Shown: in pieces, positions 9,182 to 18,335 of the stretch
How the letters are laid out: every line of letters starts with the position of its first letter
Numbering within the stretch: position 1 is the first letter of the stretch
Source of the DNA: Methylocaldum sp002005105
Lineage (GTDB): Bacteria; Pseudomonadota; Gammaproteobacteria; Methylococcales; Methylococcaceae
NCBI RefSeq assembly: GCF_051027545.1
Contig: NZ_CP194902.1
Coordinates: forward strand, 1,364,001-1,428,000
Length of the DNA stretch: 64,000 nucleotides
Direction: 5' to 3'
Notes under the pieces: generated by a model
The model's database searches: none
Seen by the model: only the letters and a program-made list of their open reading frames with translations
What the model was told of the DNA's origin: nothing
Made by a program: the position numbers and the translations under genes

Positions 9182-10237
9182 GTGAAAAATAAATTCTTGG
9201 GGTTCGCAGCGGTCATCTCGATGGCGCTGTTCGGCGCTAAGGCACACGCCGAAGCAGCCCGCGATTACATCAGTATTGTGGGTTCTTCGACTGTTTATCC
9301 GTTTGCGACGGTAGTCGCGGAACAATTCGGGAGAGGCGGCAAATTCAAGACTCCAAAAATCGAGTCGACCGGAACCGGCGGCGGCATTAAGCTTTTCTGC
9401 AGCGGTGTTGGCGTTCAATACCCCGATATCGCCAATGCGTCACGTCCGATGAAAAAGGCCGAGTTGGCTGCCTGTCAGAAAGCCGGCGTAAAAGAAATTA
9501 CCGAGGTGAAAATCGGTTATGACGGGATTGTGTTGGCCCACGCCAAGTCAGCGGAGGCGATGGAGTTGACGCGCCGCGAAGTGTTTCTGGCGCTCGCCAA
9601 GAAAGTGCCCGATCCATCCTGCCAAGAATGCGACAAACTGGTAGATAATCCGTACAAGACTTGGAACCAAATCAATCCGGCTTTGCCGAATGTCAAGATC
9701 GAAGTGCTGGGGCCGCCGCCGACTTCCGGTACACGAGACGCCTTTGCCGAGTTGGCGCTGGAAGGCGGCTGTCAGACCTTCAAATGGATTAAGGCTTGGA
9801 AAGAAAAGGACGAAGCACAGTATAAAGGAATTTGCCAAACGGTCAGGGAGGACGGCGCGTACATCGAGGCGGGCGAAAACGACAATTTGATCGTTCAAAA
9901 GCTGAATGCCAACCCCAAAGCTTTAGGTATATTCGGTTTCAGTTTCTTGGACCAAAATGGCGACAAAATTTCAGCCATTCCCATGGATGGAATCGCACCG
10001 GATTACGACACTATCTCGGCCCAACAATATCCTGTTTCCCGGCCGATGTTCTTTTATGTTAAAAAGGCCCACGTCGGCGTGATTCCGGGAATCGAAGCTT
10101 ATGTCGCGGAGTTTACGAGCGAGAAAGCCATGGGGGAGGAAGGCTATCTGACGGATAAAGGTCTGATTCCTTTGCCTAATAGCGAGCGCAAGGAGGTTGC
10201 ACAGAATGCAAAGAGTTTGAAGAACTACTCGATGTGA
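9182..10237 (+). CDS. pstS: Phosphate ABC transporter, periplasmic binding protein
   Basis: 351 residues from GTG 9182, chosen because GGGGGAT lies at good spacing just upstream and the signal peptide MKNKFLGFAAVISMALF begins here; in-frame starts at 9149 and 9170 would add a charged leader. Cleavage is probably after AKAHA. Phosphate-binding motifs are IVGSSTVYPFA at the mature N-terminus, STGTGGGIKLFC, and PPTSGTRDAFAEL. The protein captures phosphate in the periplasm and delivers it to PstC/PstA. It is longer than E. coli PstS-type signature proteins by little, with extra Cys pairs (SCQEC). It is first in pstS-pstC-pstA-pstB-phoU, followed by a hairpin that probably limits expression of the membrane genes. 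Confidence 0.95.
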   Translation: MKNKFLGFAAVISMALFGAKAHAEAARDYISIVGSSTVYPFATVVAEQFGRGGKFKTPKIESTGTGGGIKLFCSGVGVQYPDIANASRPMKKAELAACQKAGVKEITEVKIGYDGIVLAHAKSAEAMELTRREVFLALAKKVPDPSCQECDKLVDNPYKTWNQINPALPNVKIEVLGPPPTSGTRDAFAELALEGGCQTFKWIKAWKEKDEAQYKGICQTVREDGAYIEAGENDNLIVQKLNANPKALGIFGFSFLDQNGDKISAIPMDGIAPDYDTISAQQYPVSRPMFFYVKKAHVGVIPGIEAYVAEFTSEKAMGEEGYLTDKGLIPLPNSERKEVAQNAKSLKNYSM

Positions 10238-10265
10238 CGAAAGTCATTCGAGAAGCGATATTTCA

Positions 10266-10298
10266 GCGACCGGGTTGCAATCCCGGTCGCTTGTTTTT
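10266..10298 (+). terminator. Intercistronic hairpin between pstS and pstC
   Basis: GCGACCGGG at 10266-10274 pairs perfectly with CCCGGTCGC at 10282-10290 and is followed by TTGTTTTT. It lies in the 78-bp gap between pstS and pstC. As a partial terminator or 3'-end stabiliser it would give more of the binding protein than of the permease subunits, a usual arrangement in ABC importer operons. Confidence 0.8.
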
Positions 10299-10315
10299 CG
10301 AGGGCTTGCCTTAGA

Positions 10316-11695
10316 ATGCAGAAATCCACACTTCTGTTCCTGCTTGTATTGCTAAGTGCGGCCGCCTACCACATCGGTCGCCGGCGGTCTCTACAAGTGG
10401 CCGGTGGAACGGTCAGGAGTCTTCACTCGTTACCGAGTTATTACGGCTATTATGCTGCGCTTTGGTGTGGAATTCCGGCGTTATTGGTCTTGTTTTTATG
10501 GACCGCCTTTGAAAATTCGATCGTAATCCAACTGGTTGTTTCGGCACTCCCGGAAGAATTGAGCTCGGCCCCACCGGATCGGATCGGCTTATTGGTCAAC
10601 GATATTCGGAATGTTGCAAGCGGCGCCGTTGCAGGGGAGATCGAGCCAGCCGTCGAGGCTGCGGCAAATCACTATCTTAGGCTCAAGGATACGAGTAATC
10701 GTTTACTGAGCGTATTGGCCACTTTCGTGGCTATCACCGGAGCCGCCTACGCTCGCCAACGAATCAGCAAAGAACATCGAGCCCGGAACCACGTGGAAAA
10801 ATCGATAACGGTTTTTCTGATCGTTTGCTCGACCCTTGCCGTTTTTACGACGATCGGCATCGTTTTATCGGTTCTTTTCGAATCGATCCGCTTTTTTAAA
10901 GAAGTACCCATTACCGAATTTTTGTTCGGCTTGGATTGGAGCCCGCAGATGGCTATCCGGGAGGATCAAGTCGGTTCTTCCGGGGCTTTCGGCGCCGTGC
11001 CTCTGTTCGTAGGCACTCTGTTGATCTCCTTGATTGCAATGCTGGTGGCGGTTCCGATCGGTTTGCTGTCGGCCATTTATCTATCGGAATACGCTAGTTC
11101 CAGGTTCCGTGCCACGGCCAAGCCGCTTCTGGAAATTCTTGCCGGTATACCTACCGTTGTTTATGGCTTCTTCGCGGCGCTGGTGGTTGCCCCGTTCGTT
11201 CGCGATTTGGGTGCGCGGATCGGTCTGGACGTATCGTCTGAAAGCGCGCTGGCTGCGGGGTTGGTCATGGGCATCATGATTATTCCGTTCGTGTCGTCGC
11301 TTTCCGATGACTTCATCAACGCCGTGCCTCAATCGCTTCGCGACGGCGCTTATGCATTAGGTGCGACCCAATCCGAGACGATTAGGCAGGTGATCATACC
11401 GGCGGCGCTTCCAGGCATAGTGGGTGGTGTTCTGTTGGCGGTGTCACGCGCCATTGGCGAAACCATGATCGTGGTTATGGCGGCAGGGCTCACGGCCAAT
11501 CTCACGGCTAATCCTCTGGCGGCTGTCACCACCGTCACGACCCAAATCGTAACCCTGCTGGTTGGCGATCAGGAATTCGACAGTCCAAAAACCTTGGCGG
11601 CTTTCGCTCTCGGACTGGTGCTCTTTTTGGCGACCTTGGCGCTGAACATCATCGCTCTGCATATCGTGCGCAAGTATCGGGAACAGTATGAATGA
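10316..11695 (+). CDS. pstC: Phosphate ABC transporter permease PstC
   Basis: 459 residues, much longer than the ~320 of E. coli PstC. The extra length is N-terminal: about 200 residues with membrane segments near 5-20 and 55-75, a soluble stretch, and another near 160-185. The conserved permease core begins around FFKEVPITEFLFGLDWSPQ. It contains the inner-membrane BPD domain with LEILAGIPTVVYGFFAALV and the EAA loop region DGAYALGATQSETIRQVIIP that docks on PstB. The gene overlaps pstA by 8 bp, indicating translational coupling. The function is high-affinity phosphate import across the inner membrane. The N-terminal extension is a known variant of the family; its role is not known. Confidence 0.94.
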   Translation: MQKSTLLFLLVLLSAAAYHIGRRRSLQVAGGTVRSLHSLPSYYGYYAALWCGIPALLVLFLWTAFENSIVIQLVVSALPEELSSAPPDRIGLLVNDIRNVASGAVAGEIEPAVEAAANHYLRLKDTSNRLLSVLATFVAITGAAYARQRISKEHRARNHVEKSITVFLIVCSTLAVFTTIGIVLSVLFESIRFFKEVPITEFLFGLDWSPQMAIREDQVGSSGAFGAVPLFVGTLLISLIAMLVAVPIGLLSAIYLSEYASSRFRATAKPLLEILAGIPTVVYGFFAALVVAPFVRDLGARIGLDVSSESALAAGLVMGIMIIPFVSSLSDDFINAVPQSLRDGAYALGATQSETIRQVIIPAALPGIVGGVLLAVSRAIGETMIVVMAAGLTANLTANPLAAVTTVTTQIVTLLVGDQEFDSPKTLAAFALGLVLFLATLALNIIALHIVRKYREQYE

Positions 11696-13001
11696 GATCT
11701 GTGAAATTTCGGGGGGCTCTTCATCCGACCGGACTATCGATGTCGTCCATGCTAGCCTGGTCAAACGGCGACAGGCGGAGAAGCGTTTCCGACTTTATGG
11801 GCTCTTGTCCATTGTTGTCGGTTTGTGTTTCTTGGTCCTTCTATTCGGAAGCATCATCGCCAGGGGGTATACGGCTTTTCAACAAACGTCGATCGCGCTG
11901 GACGTCTATTTCGATCCCCAACTCATCGATCCTGACGGTAGACGCGACCCGTCCGCTCTCATGGAAGCGGATTATGACCGGCTTTTGAAAAACGCTCTGA
12001 GCTCGATGTTCCTCGACATGAAGGAGCGCCAGGCAAAGAGAGCGCTTTATAGCCTCTTGAGTGCAGGCGCTTCCTACGATCTCCGCGACCTTGTTTTGGC
12101 CAACCCGGAGCTCATCGGCAAGACTCAGAAGGTGTGGATTTCCGCCGACGACGATACCGACATGCTTGTGAAAGGGCAGTTGGGACGGACCGGAGCGGAG
12201 GGCGAGCGACGCATCAAAGATAATCAAATCGCCTGGATTGATAAGCTCGAGGCTGATGGCCGTATCAAGAAATCGTTCAACACGGCCTTCTTTACGTCGG
12301 GCGACTCGCGGGAGCCGGAGTTGGCGGGGATATGGGGCGCCGTGATGGGGTCTTTGTTTACGCTCTTGGTAACCCTCAGTCTCTCGCTACCGATCGGCAT
12401 GGCCGCGGCGATTTATTTGGAAGAGTTCGCGCCGCGGAATCGTTGGACCGATCTCATCGAGGTCAATATCAATAATCTGGCGGCGGTTCCATCGATCGTA
12501 TTCGGTTTGCTCGGGCTTGCGGTATTCATCAACTTCTTCGGGCTGCCGCGATCGTCGCCGTTGGTCGGCGGCTTGGTGCTGACCTTGATGACCCTGCCCG
12601 TTATCATCATTGCCGGACGGTCCGCTTTGAAGGCCGTTCCGCCGTCGGTGCGGGAAGCTGCGCTGGGCGTGGGTGCTTCCCCGATGCAGATGGTGTTCCA
12701 TCACGTTCTTCCATTGGCTGTTCCCGGGATGATGACGGGGGCTATTATCGGCATGGCGCGTGCGCTGGGTGAAAGCGCTCCGCTCCTCATGATCGGTATG
12801 GTGGCGTTCATTGTCGACGTCCCCCAAAGCATCATGGAGCCTTCGACGGTTCTTCCGGTGCAAATCTATCTTTGGGCCGATAGTCCGGAGCGTGCCTTTG
12901 TCGAGCGTACATCGGCGGCCATCATGGTTTTGCTGGTGTTTTTGATTTTTATGAACGGCTTGGCGGTTTATATCCGCAAGCGCTTTGAGCGACGCTGGTA
13001 A
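11688..13001 (+). CDS. pstA: Phosphate ABC transporter permease PstA
   Basis: 437 residues; ATG 11688 overlaps the pstC stop by 8 bp. An N-terminal membrane helix (about 40-60) is followed by a periplasmic insert of roughly 150 residues of the type annotated as DUF3333, including FDPQLIDPDGRRDPSALME. Then comes the permease core with GIWGAVMGSLFTLLVTLSL, NNLAAVPSIVFGLLGLAVF and the EAA motif REAALGVGASPMQMVFHHVL. It pairs with PstC to form the phosphate channel energised by PstB. Both permease subunits here have enlarged N-terminal parts, so the pair probably evolved together. A 51-bp gap separates it from pstB. Confidence 0.94.
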   Translation: MNEICEISGGSSSDRTIDVVHASLVKRRQAEKRFRLYGLLSIVVGLCFLVLLFGSIIARGYTAFQQTSIALDVYFDPQLIDPDGRRDPSALMEADYDRLLKNALSSMFLDMKERQAKRALYSLLSAGASYDLRDLVLANPELIGKTQKVWISADDDTDMLVKGQLGRTGAEGERRIKDNQIAWIDKLEADGRIKKSFNTAFFTSGDSREPELAGIWGAVMGSLFTLLVTLSLSLPIGMAAAIYLEEFAPRNRWTDLIEVNINNLAAVPSIVFGLLGLAVFINFFGLPRSSPLVGGLVLTLMTLPVIIIAGRSALKAVPPSVREAALGVGASPMQMVFHHVLPLAVPGMMTGAIIGMARALGESAPLLMIGMVAFIVDVPQSIMEPSTVLPVQIYLWADSPERAFVERTSAAIMVLLVFLIFMNGLAVYIRKRFERRW

Positions 13002-13052
13002 TCACTAAGAACGCGCTTTCACCAAACGGTCGGAAAGATAATAGGTCGAGGT

Positions 13053-13940
13053 ATGAATTCATTTATGGAATTTAAGACGTCGGTATCGCACAGAGAGCCG
13101 CCACGAATGAAAGTCCGCGAAAGAATTTCGGAAGCTTCCTTCAACCGGGAATATTCACACACGGTCGGTGAAATTACTTCACCGAATTCACGCATCGTAT
13201 GCCGCAACGTAAACGTCTATTACGGTGAAAAGCACGCCATTCAAGATGTTGGTCTCGATATCGGCCGCAATGAAGTGATTGCGCTTATCGGGCCGTCCGG
13301 ATGCGGCAAGTCGACCTTTATCCGATGTCTCAACCGAATGAACGACACCATCCCGGGGTGCCGAGTCACGGGGCAAATCGTACTCGACGGTCAGGATATC
13401 TATGACGGCTCGCTCGATGTGGTGCCGTTACGCGCTCAAGTCGGCATGGTGTTCCAAAAACCCAATCCGTTTCCGAAGTCTATTTTCGAGAACGTGGCCT
13501 ACGGACCGCGGATTCATGGTTTGGTTTCCTCGAAGGCGGAGCTCGAAGAAGTGGTGGAGACGTCCTTGAGGCGCGCGGGCCTTTGGGACGAGGTCAAGGA
13601 TTATTTGCATCAGCCGGGGACCAGCCTGTCGGGCGGACAGCAGCAAAGGCTCTGCATCGCGAGGGCGATCGCGGTCAACCCCGAGGTGATTCTGATGGAT
13701 GAGCCGTGCTCGGCGCTAGATCCGATCGCGACGGCCAAGATCGAGCAACTGATCGACGAGCTTCGCTCGCATTACACGATCGCGATCGTAACGCACTCCA
13801 TGCAGCAGGCGGCGCGCGTTTCGCAGCGGACGGCCTATTTTCATCTCGGCCGGCTGATCGAAGTGGGCGAAACGGCGCAGATTTTTACGAATCCCCGCCA
13901 TCAGTTGACCGAGGATTACATCACCGGACGTTTCGGTTGA
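13053..13940 (+). CDS. pstB: Phosphate ABC transporter ATP-binding protein
   Basis: 295-residue cytoplasmic ATPase of the Pst system. Walker A GPSGCGKST is at residues 80-88, the signature LSGGQQQRL and Walker B VILMDEPCSALD follow, and the switch His is in IVTHSMQQAARVSQRTAYF. The PstB hallmark HLGRLIEVG and the C-terminal TEDYITGRFG are present. The first ~45 residues precede the usual PstB start and are poorly conserved in general; ATG at 13053 has a GAGG just upstream, but the in-frame ATG codons at 13065 and 13107 are possible alternatives. phoU follows 39 bp later. Identity is certain; only the exact start is open. Confidence 0.96.
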   Translation: MNSFMEFKTSVSHREPPRMKVRERISEASFNREYSHTVGEITSPNSRIVCRNVNVYYGEKHAIQDVGLDIGRNEVIALIGPSGCGKSTFIRCLNRMNDTIPGCRVTGQIVLDGQDIYDGSLDVVPLRAQVGMVFQKPNPFPKSIFENVAYGPRIHGLVSSKAELEEVVETSLRRAGLWDEVKDYLHQPGTSLSGGQQQRLCIARAIAVNPEVILMDEPCSALDPIATAKIEQLIDELRSHYTIAIVTHSMQQAARVSQRTAYFHLGRLIEVGETAQIFTNPRHQLTEDYITGRFG

Positions 13941-13979
13941 TGAAACGGAATCCGGCCATGAACCGAGATGGGAGACGCG

Positions 13980-14672
13980 ATGACAACTCAGGGTGAAGGG
14001 CACATCGTCAAACGCTTTGACGGCGAGTTGAGCCAGCTTCATTACCGCATCGTCGAAATGGGCGGGTTGGCATTGTCTCAGCTCAAGGATGCATTGCGGG
14101 CGATCAAGACCAAAGACATGGCGTTGGCCAGCAAGATCGGTCAGCGCGAGAACGAGCTCGATCTTCTCGAAGTGGAGACCGATGGGACTATTGTGGAGGT
14201 TCTTGCGCGCCGCTGCCCCGTTGGCGGGGATCTTCGGATGATCATGGCGGTGTCGAAGGGCGTTACCGATTTGGAACGTATCGGCGACGAAGCGATGAGG
14301 GTTGCGAACATCGCCCTGCAAATCTATGGAAACGATACCAGCGACCCGAACGAGCATCTGCTGCGCGATGTGCACGTCATGGGGCAAATGGCGGTCGATG
14401 CGCTGGAAAAAGCTTTGGATGCGTTCGACCGGTCCGATGAAGACGCGGCCCGAGACATCATCGCCCATCACCGCGCGTTCGAGGATGAGTTCGAGGCGAG
14501 CTTAAGGCGGTTGATGACTTATATCATGGAGGATTCCCGAAACATCGGTTTCGCGATCAACACGGTGTTGGCCGTCAAGGCCTTGGAGCGTGTCGGCGCC
14601 CATGCGCAGAATCTTGCCGAGTATGTCGTTTTTCAGATTAAGGGAAAAGACGTCAGGCACCAAAGTCCATGA
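13980..14672 (+). CDS. phoU: Phosphate signalling regulator PhoU
   Basis: 230 residues from ATG 13980, preferred to ATG 13968 because GGAG sits 7 bases upstream of it. The protein is all-helical with two PhoU repeats, visible as ENELDLLEVETDGTIVEVLARRCP with DLRMIMAVSKGVTDLERIGDEA in the first, and the matching RAFEDEFEASLRRLMTYIMED with GFAINTVLAVKALERVGAHAQNLAE in the second. The conserved E/DxxxD metal-binding motifs are there. PhoU restrains the PhoR sensor and the Pst transporter when phosphate is plentiful. No phoB/phoR gene is in the window. It is the last gene of the operon. Confidence 0.95.
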   Translation: MTTQGEGHIVKRFDGELSQLHYRIVEMGGLALSQLKDALRAIKTKDMALASKIGQRENELDLLEVETDGTIVEVLARRCPVGGDLRMIMAVSKGVTDLERIGDEAMRVANIALQIYGNDTSDPNEHLLRDVHVMGQMAVDALEKALDAFDRSDEDAARDIIAHHRAFEDEFEASLRRLMTYIMEDSRNIGFAINTVLAVKALERVGAHAQNLAEYVVFQIKGKDVRHQSP

Positions 14673-14870
14673 TGGCTCGCCCATTGCGATAGACCGCCGT
14701 CGGCTGGATATGCCGGCAATGACACGGTATAGTCCTATGCTGAAGCGCAACTCTTTCTAAAGCAGCGCATGCCTTAACCCTCATCTTCTTTTAGCGATCG
14801 CGCCCGTATTACTACGGTTTTTCGGCCGGTGGCGTTAACCGAAGCCGGTAGTGTGCGCCAATATACACAG

Positions 14871-16718
14871 ATGCCAAAATCGACAATTCCACGAACCTTC
14901 GTATTCGAACGAAGGCTGATCGCTTTGCGACGTCTTGTGCTCCTCCGTTCCAGTTTGACTCGATTCGCCGCCGCGGGAGTGTTAATCCTCTCGGGGTGTG
15001 CCGGAACGCGGGAGGTTTCCATCGATTATCCGGAGACGGAATCGGCAGAACTGCGCGCCTTGCCGGGCATGTCTGCGGTGCAGGGCGATGATTTCTATGT
15101 TCAACTGATTTCCGAATTCGAATTCGAGCGCGATGCAAGCCGCGGACAGCCATGCCAGGACTTCGGCAGAAGCTATCAGAAGGGCGGTACCTCGGCCGCA
15201 CTTTTATTCCAAATCAGAAACGATAAGCTCAAGCTTTACCAGGAAGTGCCCGCGCTCGTTTATCAGACGGCGGCCGGAGAGTGCAGCTTTACCTTCAATG
15301 CCAAGAAAGTTTATCTGACGCCTTGGATGAGGCTCGATACCGCCGAAGACACCCAAATCGACTTCAGTTTCGTCAATAGTTTGAACAGCGACGTCGATTT
15401 CGCCAAGCTGGCGAGCGATGTCGGCACGGCGAGTGGCGTGCTGGCCCTCACCGGAGCGGGAGCCGGTGTGGCCCTCGTGGGGCAGCTTGCCTCGGGGTGG
15501 ATGCTGAATAACGAGAATCGGTCTGCGGAAATGACGCAGGCAGATGCTTCAGGGAGTCAAAGCAGGCGTGAGACACATTCGCTCCCAGCGGCCATTACGC
15601 TGAACAACCAGGGAGGCATCGTCAATAAAACCCGATTTGTCATCCGTGAGATTTCGGACAGTCCCGTCGCAATCCTGGGCACCGATGCAAAGGCTTTGGG
15701 CGAGGTCAGGGTCCATGGCGCCTTGCGCTCGTCCCTCCTGATGAAGATCAATCCGGACGGATTGCCGGATGCGAGAGATCTCTCTCTCGAAGAGCTTTGG
15801 CGCTCGAAAATGCAGGGGGGATCAGCGAATGGGACCTTGTTGAAATACATCGCCGAGGCGGATCATCCCGATCGCCCGAATCTTCAGCCGAACTGGGACA
15901 GTTATAAGGACGTCGAGAGCAGTTGTCGGAAGCTCAAGGTCGTGATGAAAGATCTCGGCTTCAATAAATTCGACCGCAATGCCGTGCTTTACTACTTCTT
16001 GGATAAGAGCGCCGATTGGAGGAACTACAACGTGCCGGGGCAACAAGTTCTCAGCGGAACTGTTCCCAATAGCCAGTTACAGCAGTACCGGGCTAAGGGC
16101 TTCGGCGGATGCTTGGCCTCGGAAGACTATGAGACGATGAAAAAAATGGGGTTGTCGGTCAATTCCGAGGAGGATTGGCGAGGAATCTTGCAACAGACCC
16201 AAGAGAAAGAAAGTTATTTCGCTGCCATTCGCTCCGTGGAGCGCCAACTCACCGCGGCGATGACGAACTCCGATCCTGCGGTGGCCGAGCGTCAATTGTT
16301 TCCTTTAATTGCGTCCGACGAAAAGGGGACGGGCACCGTATTGCTACAAAACCATCTCGCGGATTTCGGTCTCGAACAGATATTGAATGTTCCGGCCGTG
16401 CCGGGGGCCGGGATTGTAGCAACGTCGGCGCAATTGGCTCAGGTTTTTTCGGCACTTCAGATTGATGCCTTGAGCTGCGCCCGACCTGCATTCGAGCAGG
16501 GGCGACCGCTCAAAAACTTGGCGATTATGCTTTTTGCGACAAGAATCGGGAGTCCTTTGGCTAAAGGCGGAGCCCTGGAGTTCGAGTTTGACGGCGGAAA
16601 GGTCAAACGCATTGCTTTCCAGCATCCGGTCTATCGCGATCATTTGCAGAATTTGCGCGACTATCCGGACCTGGGTGGTTGCAGAGTTGACGCCGGATTC
16701 GTAGAGCGGCTTAACTGA
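14871..16718 (+). CDS. Large lipoprotein of unknown function
   Basis: About 615 residues from ATG 14871. A lipobox LILSGC near residues 35-40 follows a hydrophobic stretch (FAAAGVLILSG), so the protein is probably an outer-membrane or periplasmic lipoprotein. GTG/TTG codons closer to the lipobox are also possible starts, since a 30-residue Arg-rich leader before the hydrophobic core is long. After the Cys come the motifs TREVSIDYPETE and DDFYVQLISEFEFE, a Gly/Ala-rich hydrophobic patch (ALTGAGAGVALVGQL) near residues 190-215, and a long mixed alpha/beta part with no motif I recognise. It is a single gene, ending at a bidirectional terminator. I cannot assign a function. Confidence 0.7.
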   Translation: MPKSTIPRTFVFERRLIALRRLVLLRSSLTRFAAAGVLILSGCAGTREVSIDYPETESAELRALPGMSAVQGDDFYVQLISEFEFERDASRGQPCQDFGRSYQKGGTSAALLFQIRNDKLKLYQEVPALVYQTAAGECSFTFNAKKVYLTPWMRLDTAEDTQIDFSFVNSLNSDVDFAKLASDVGTASGVLALTGAGAGVALVGQLASGWMLNNENRSAEMTQADASGSQSRRETHSLPAAITLNNQGGIVNKTRFVIREISDSPVAILGTDAKALGEVRVHGALRSSLLMKINPDGLPDARDLSLEELWRSKMQGGSANGTLLKYIAEADHPDRPNLQPNWDSYKDVESSCRKLKVVMKDLGFNKFDRNAVLYYFLDKSADWRNYNVPGQQVLSGTVPNSQLQQYRAKGFGGCLASEDYETMKKMGLSVNSEEDWRGILQQTQEKESYFAAIRSVERQLTAAMTNSDPAVAERQLFPLIASDEKGTGTVLLQNHLADFGLEQILNVPAVPGAGIVATSAQLAQVFSALQIDALSCARPAFEQGRPLKNLAIMLFATRIGSPLAKGGALEFEFDGGKVKRIAFQHPVYRDHLQNLRDYPDLGGCRVDAGFVERLN

Positions 16719-16808
16719 ATATCCGTGAAGCCGCGCAGCTCATGCGCGTTTGATAATAAATTGATTCCTGGGCACATTTAGCGGCGCAGGACGATCGGCC
16801 CGCAACGG

Positions 16809-16868
16809 GGCTAAAACGCCGTCTCGTGTTCCAAAGAGTTGGAATGTGGAGACGGCGCGTTTTTAGCC
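16809..16868. terminator. Bidirectional terminator
   Basis: A long hairpin with outer arms GGCTAAAAC/GTTTTAGCC and inner arms GCCGTCT/AGACGGC, with T/A runs on both sides. It lies between the convergent lipoprotein gene (+) and the RNA-binding protein gene (-) and suits both. Confidence 0.85.
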
Positions 16869-16869
16869 G

Positions 16870-17157
16870 TCAAATGTGCCGGGCGCGCCGAGGCGGAAAA
16901 TTCGACTGGCTTTCGGAGCGAGGGCGTGCCTCGTTTACCCGGATATTACGCCCCTTGAGATCGGCGCCATCTAGCTGCTTGATAGCCTCTTCAGCGCTAG
17001 CCCGATCCGACATTTCTACAAAGCCGAAGCCCTTGGAGCGACCTGTAAGTTTATCCATCACGACGTTCGCGCTGGTAACCTCGCCAAAGCGTTCGAATGC
17101 TTCACGCAATTCCTCGCTGGTGACTTGATAGGACAAATTGCCGACGTAGATATTCAT
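16870..17157 (-). CDS. RRM-domain RNA-binding protein
   Basis: 95 residues from ATG at 17157, chosen over an upstream in-frame start because AGGTG precedes it at good spacing and the RRM begins at residue 2. It is a single RNA-recognition motif: RNP2 is IYVGNL at the N-terminus and RNP1 is KGFGFVEM near residue 45. After the RRM (KGRNIRVNEARPR) there is a short basic, Ser/Arg-rich tail. Small single-RRM proteins in bacteria bind single-stranded RNA and are often cold-induced; that role is known for relatives, not shown here. It is monocistronic, with about 200 bp of non-coding sequence upstream that could hold a long 5' leader. Confidence 0.92.
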   Translation of the reverse strand: MNIYVGNLSYQVTSEELREAFERFGEVTSANVVMDKLTGRSKGFGFVEMSDRASAEEAIKQLDGADLKGRNIRVNEARPRSESQSNFPPRRARHI

Positions 17158-17359
17158 CGAAAACACCTGTTCATCACTTCGTGCCATTTCCTTATTAAAT
17201 ACATCAGCTGCTTAACGAATGGCACTAAGATCAAGAACTGATGATCGACTCCCTCTACGGAGCCAAATTGGCGGCCTATACACCCATTCATACCCGGTAA
17301 TGGAGAAAGGCTGAACGTATCCCGAGATTCCATAAGCTTCAAAGGGAAGTTGTCCGATG

Positions 17360-18295
17360 TCAATAACTCGGTGATTGTTTCTGATTTTTCAAGAACAGTT
17401 CGACCGTTTCCCGATCGGGAATGCCTGGTCGCGCGCCCTCCTTGGTACAGCAAAGGGCGCCGGCGGCGCTGGCGTAGTGCAAGATATCCTGCCAATTTTG
17501 GCCGCTTGCAAGGGCGGCGGCGAATGCTCCGTGAAACGCATCGCCGGCTCCGGTAGTATCCACGGCCTTTACCGGAAATGCAGGGAGGTTTCCCGACTCG
17601 ACGCCCTTCTTCCAGATCAGCCCATTTTCGCCCAAGGTTATGACGACTGCGGGTGAGCGTTCGGCCAAACGATTCAAAGCCTGCGCCGGATCGTCATCAT
17701 CCAGCCATTGCCGCGCGAATTTTTCCGAGCACACCAGGAAGTCCACCGAGAACATCAGCGCGTCGGTTCCCTTGTGCAAAGAGCCGGCGTCCAGGACCGT
17801 GGGAATGTTTCTGGACTTCGCCCAGGCACACAATGGTTCGGAGAGGGCGGGCTCGTGCCCGTCAAACAAGATGACTTTCGGCGTAACGTCCGAAAAATCG
17901 ATGCTGTCCGCCGGCAAAGGCGCCCTGGCGCCCTTGTAATTGACCAGAGCCCGCTTGCCGTCCGGTTTTATCAGAATTGCGGACAATGGCGTGGGCGACG
18001 CGCCGCGGACGATGAGATCGGTAGACACGTTCTCCCGTTGCAATTCCTCGAAATGGATTTGTCCATAGGGGTCGTTTCCCAAATAACCGGCAAAAGCCGC
18101 GTTATAGCCGAGACGCGCTACGGTTACGGCCGCGTTCGCGGCCGGACCGCCGCCGCAGGACATCAGGGATTCGGCGAAGATTTTTTCGTCCGCTTCAGGA
18201 TGGTGCGGTACGGAAAAGATGAGGTCGTACGATGCGTGTCCAACGCACAATACGTGAATATTTTGGCTTTCAATTTTAGGGGAGGGTGTGTTCAT
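17360..18295 (-). CDS. PfkB-family carbohydrate kinase
   Basis: About 311 residues from ATG 18295; ATG 18310 is an in-frame alternative. Ribokinase-like fold: the N-terminal sugar-binding signature is GGGPAANAAVTVARLG, and the C-terminal PfkB signature DTTGAGDAFHGAFAAAL carries the catalytic Asp in GAGD. It phosphorylates a sugar or nucleoside using ATP; the exact substrate cannot be deduced. It lies 40 bp downstream of bamD on the same strand and is likely cotranscribed. An unusual feature is the pairing with an outer-membrane assembly gene, which is not functionally obvious. The next gene downstream (RRM protein) is 200 bp away. Confidence 0.88.
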   Translation of the reverse strand: MNTPSPKIESQNIHVLCVGHASYDLIFSVPHHPEADEKIFAESLMSCGGGPAANAAVTVARLGYNAAFAGYLGNDPYGQIHFEELQRENVSTDLIVRGASPTPLSAILIKPDGKRALVNYKGARAPLPADSIDFSDVTPKVILFDGHEPALSEPLCAWAKSRNIPTVLDAGSLHKGTDALMFSVDFLVCSEKFARQWLDDDDPAQALNRLAERSPAVVITLGENGLIWKKGVESGNLPAFPVKAVDTTGAGDAFHGAFAAALASGQNWQDILHYASAAGALCCTKEGARPGIPDRETVELFLKNQKQSPSY

Positions 18296-18335
18296 CCTTG
18301 TGAAGCTCATCCTATCCACCGAACGAAGCGGAAGC

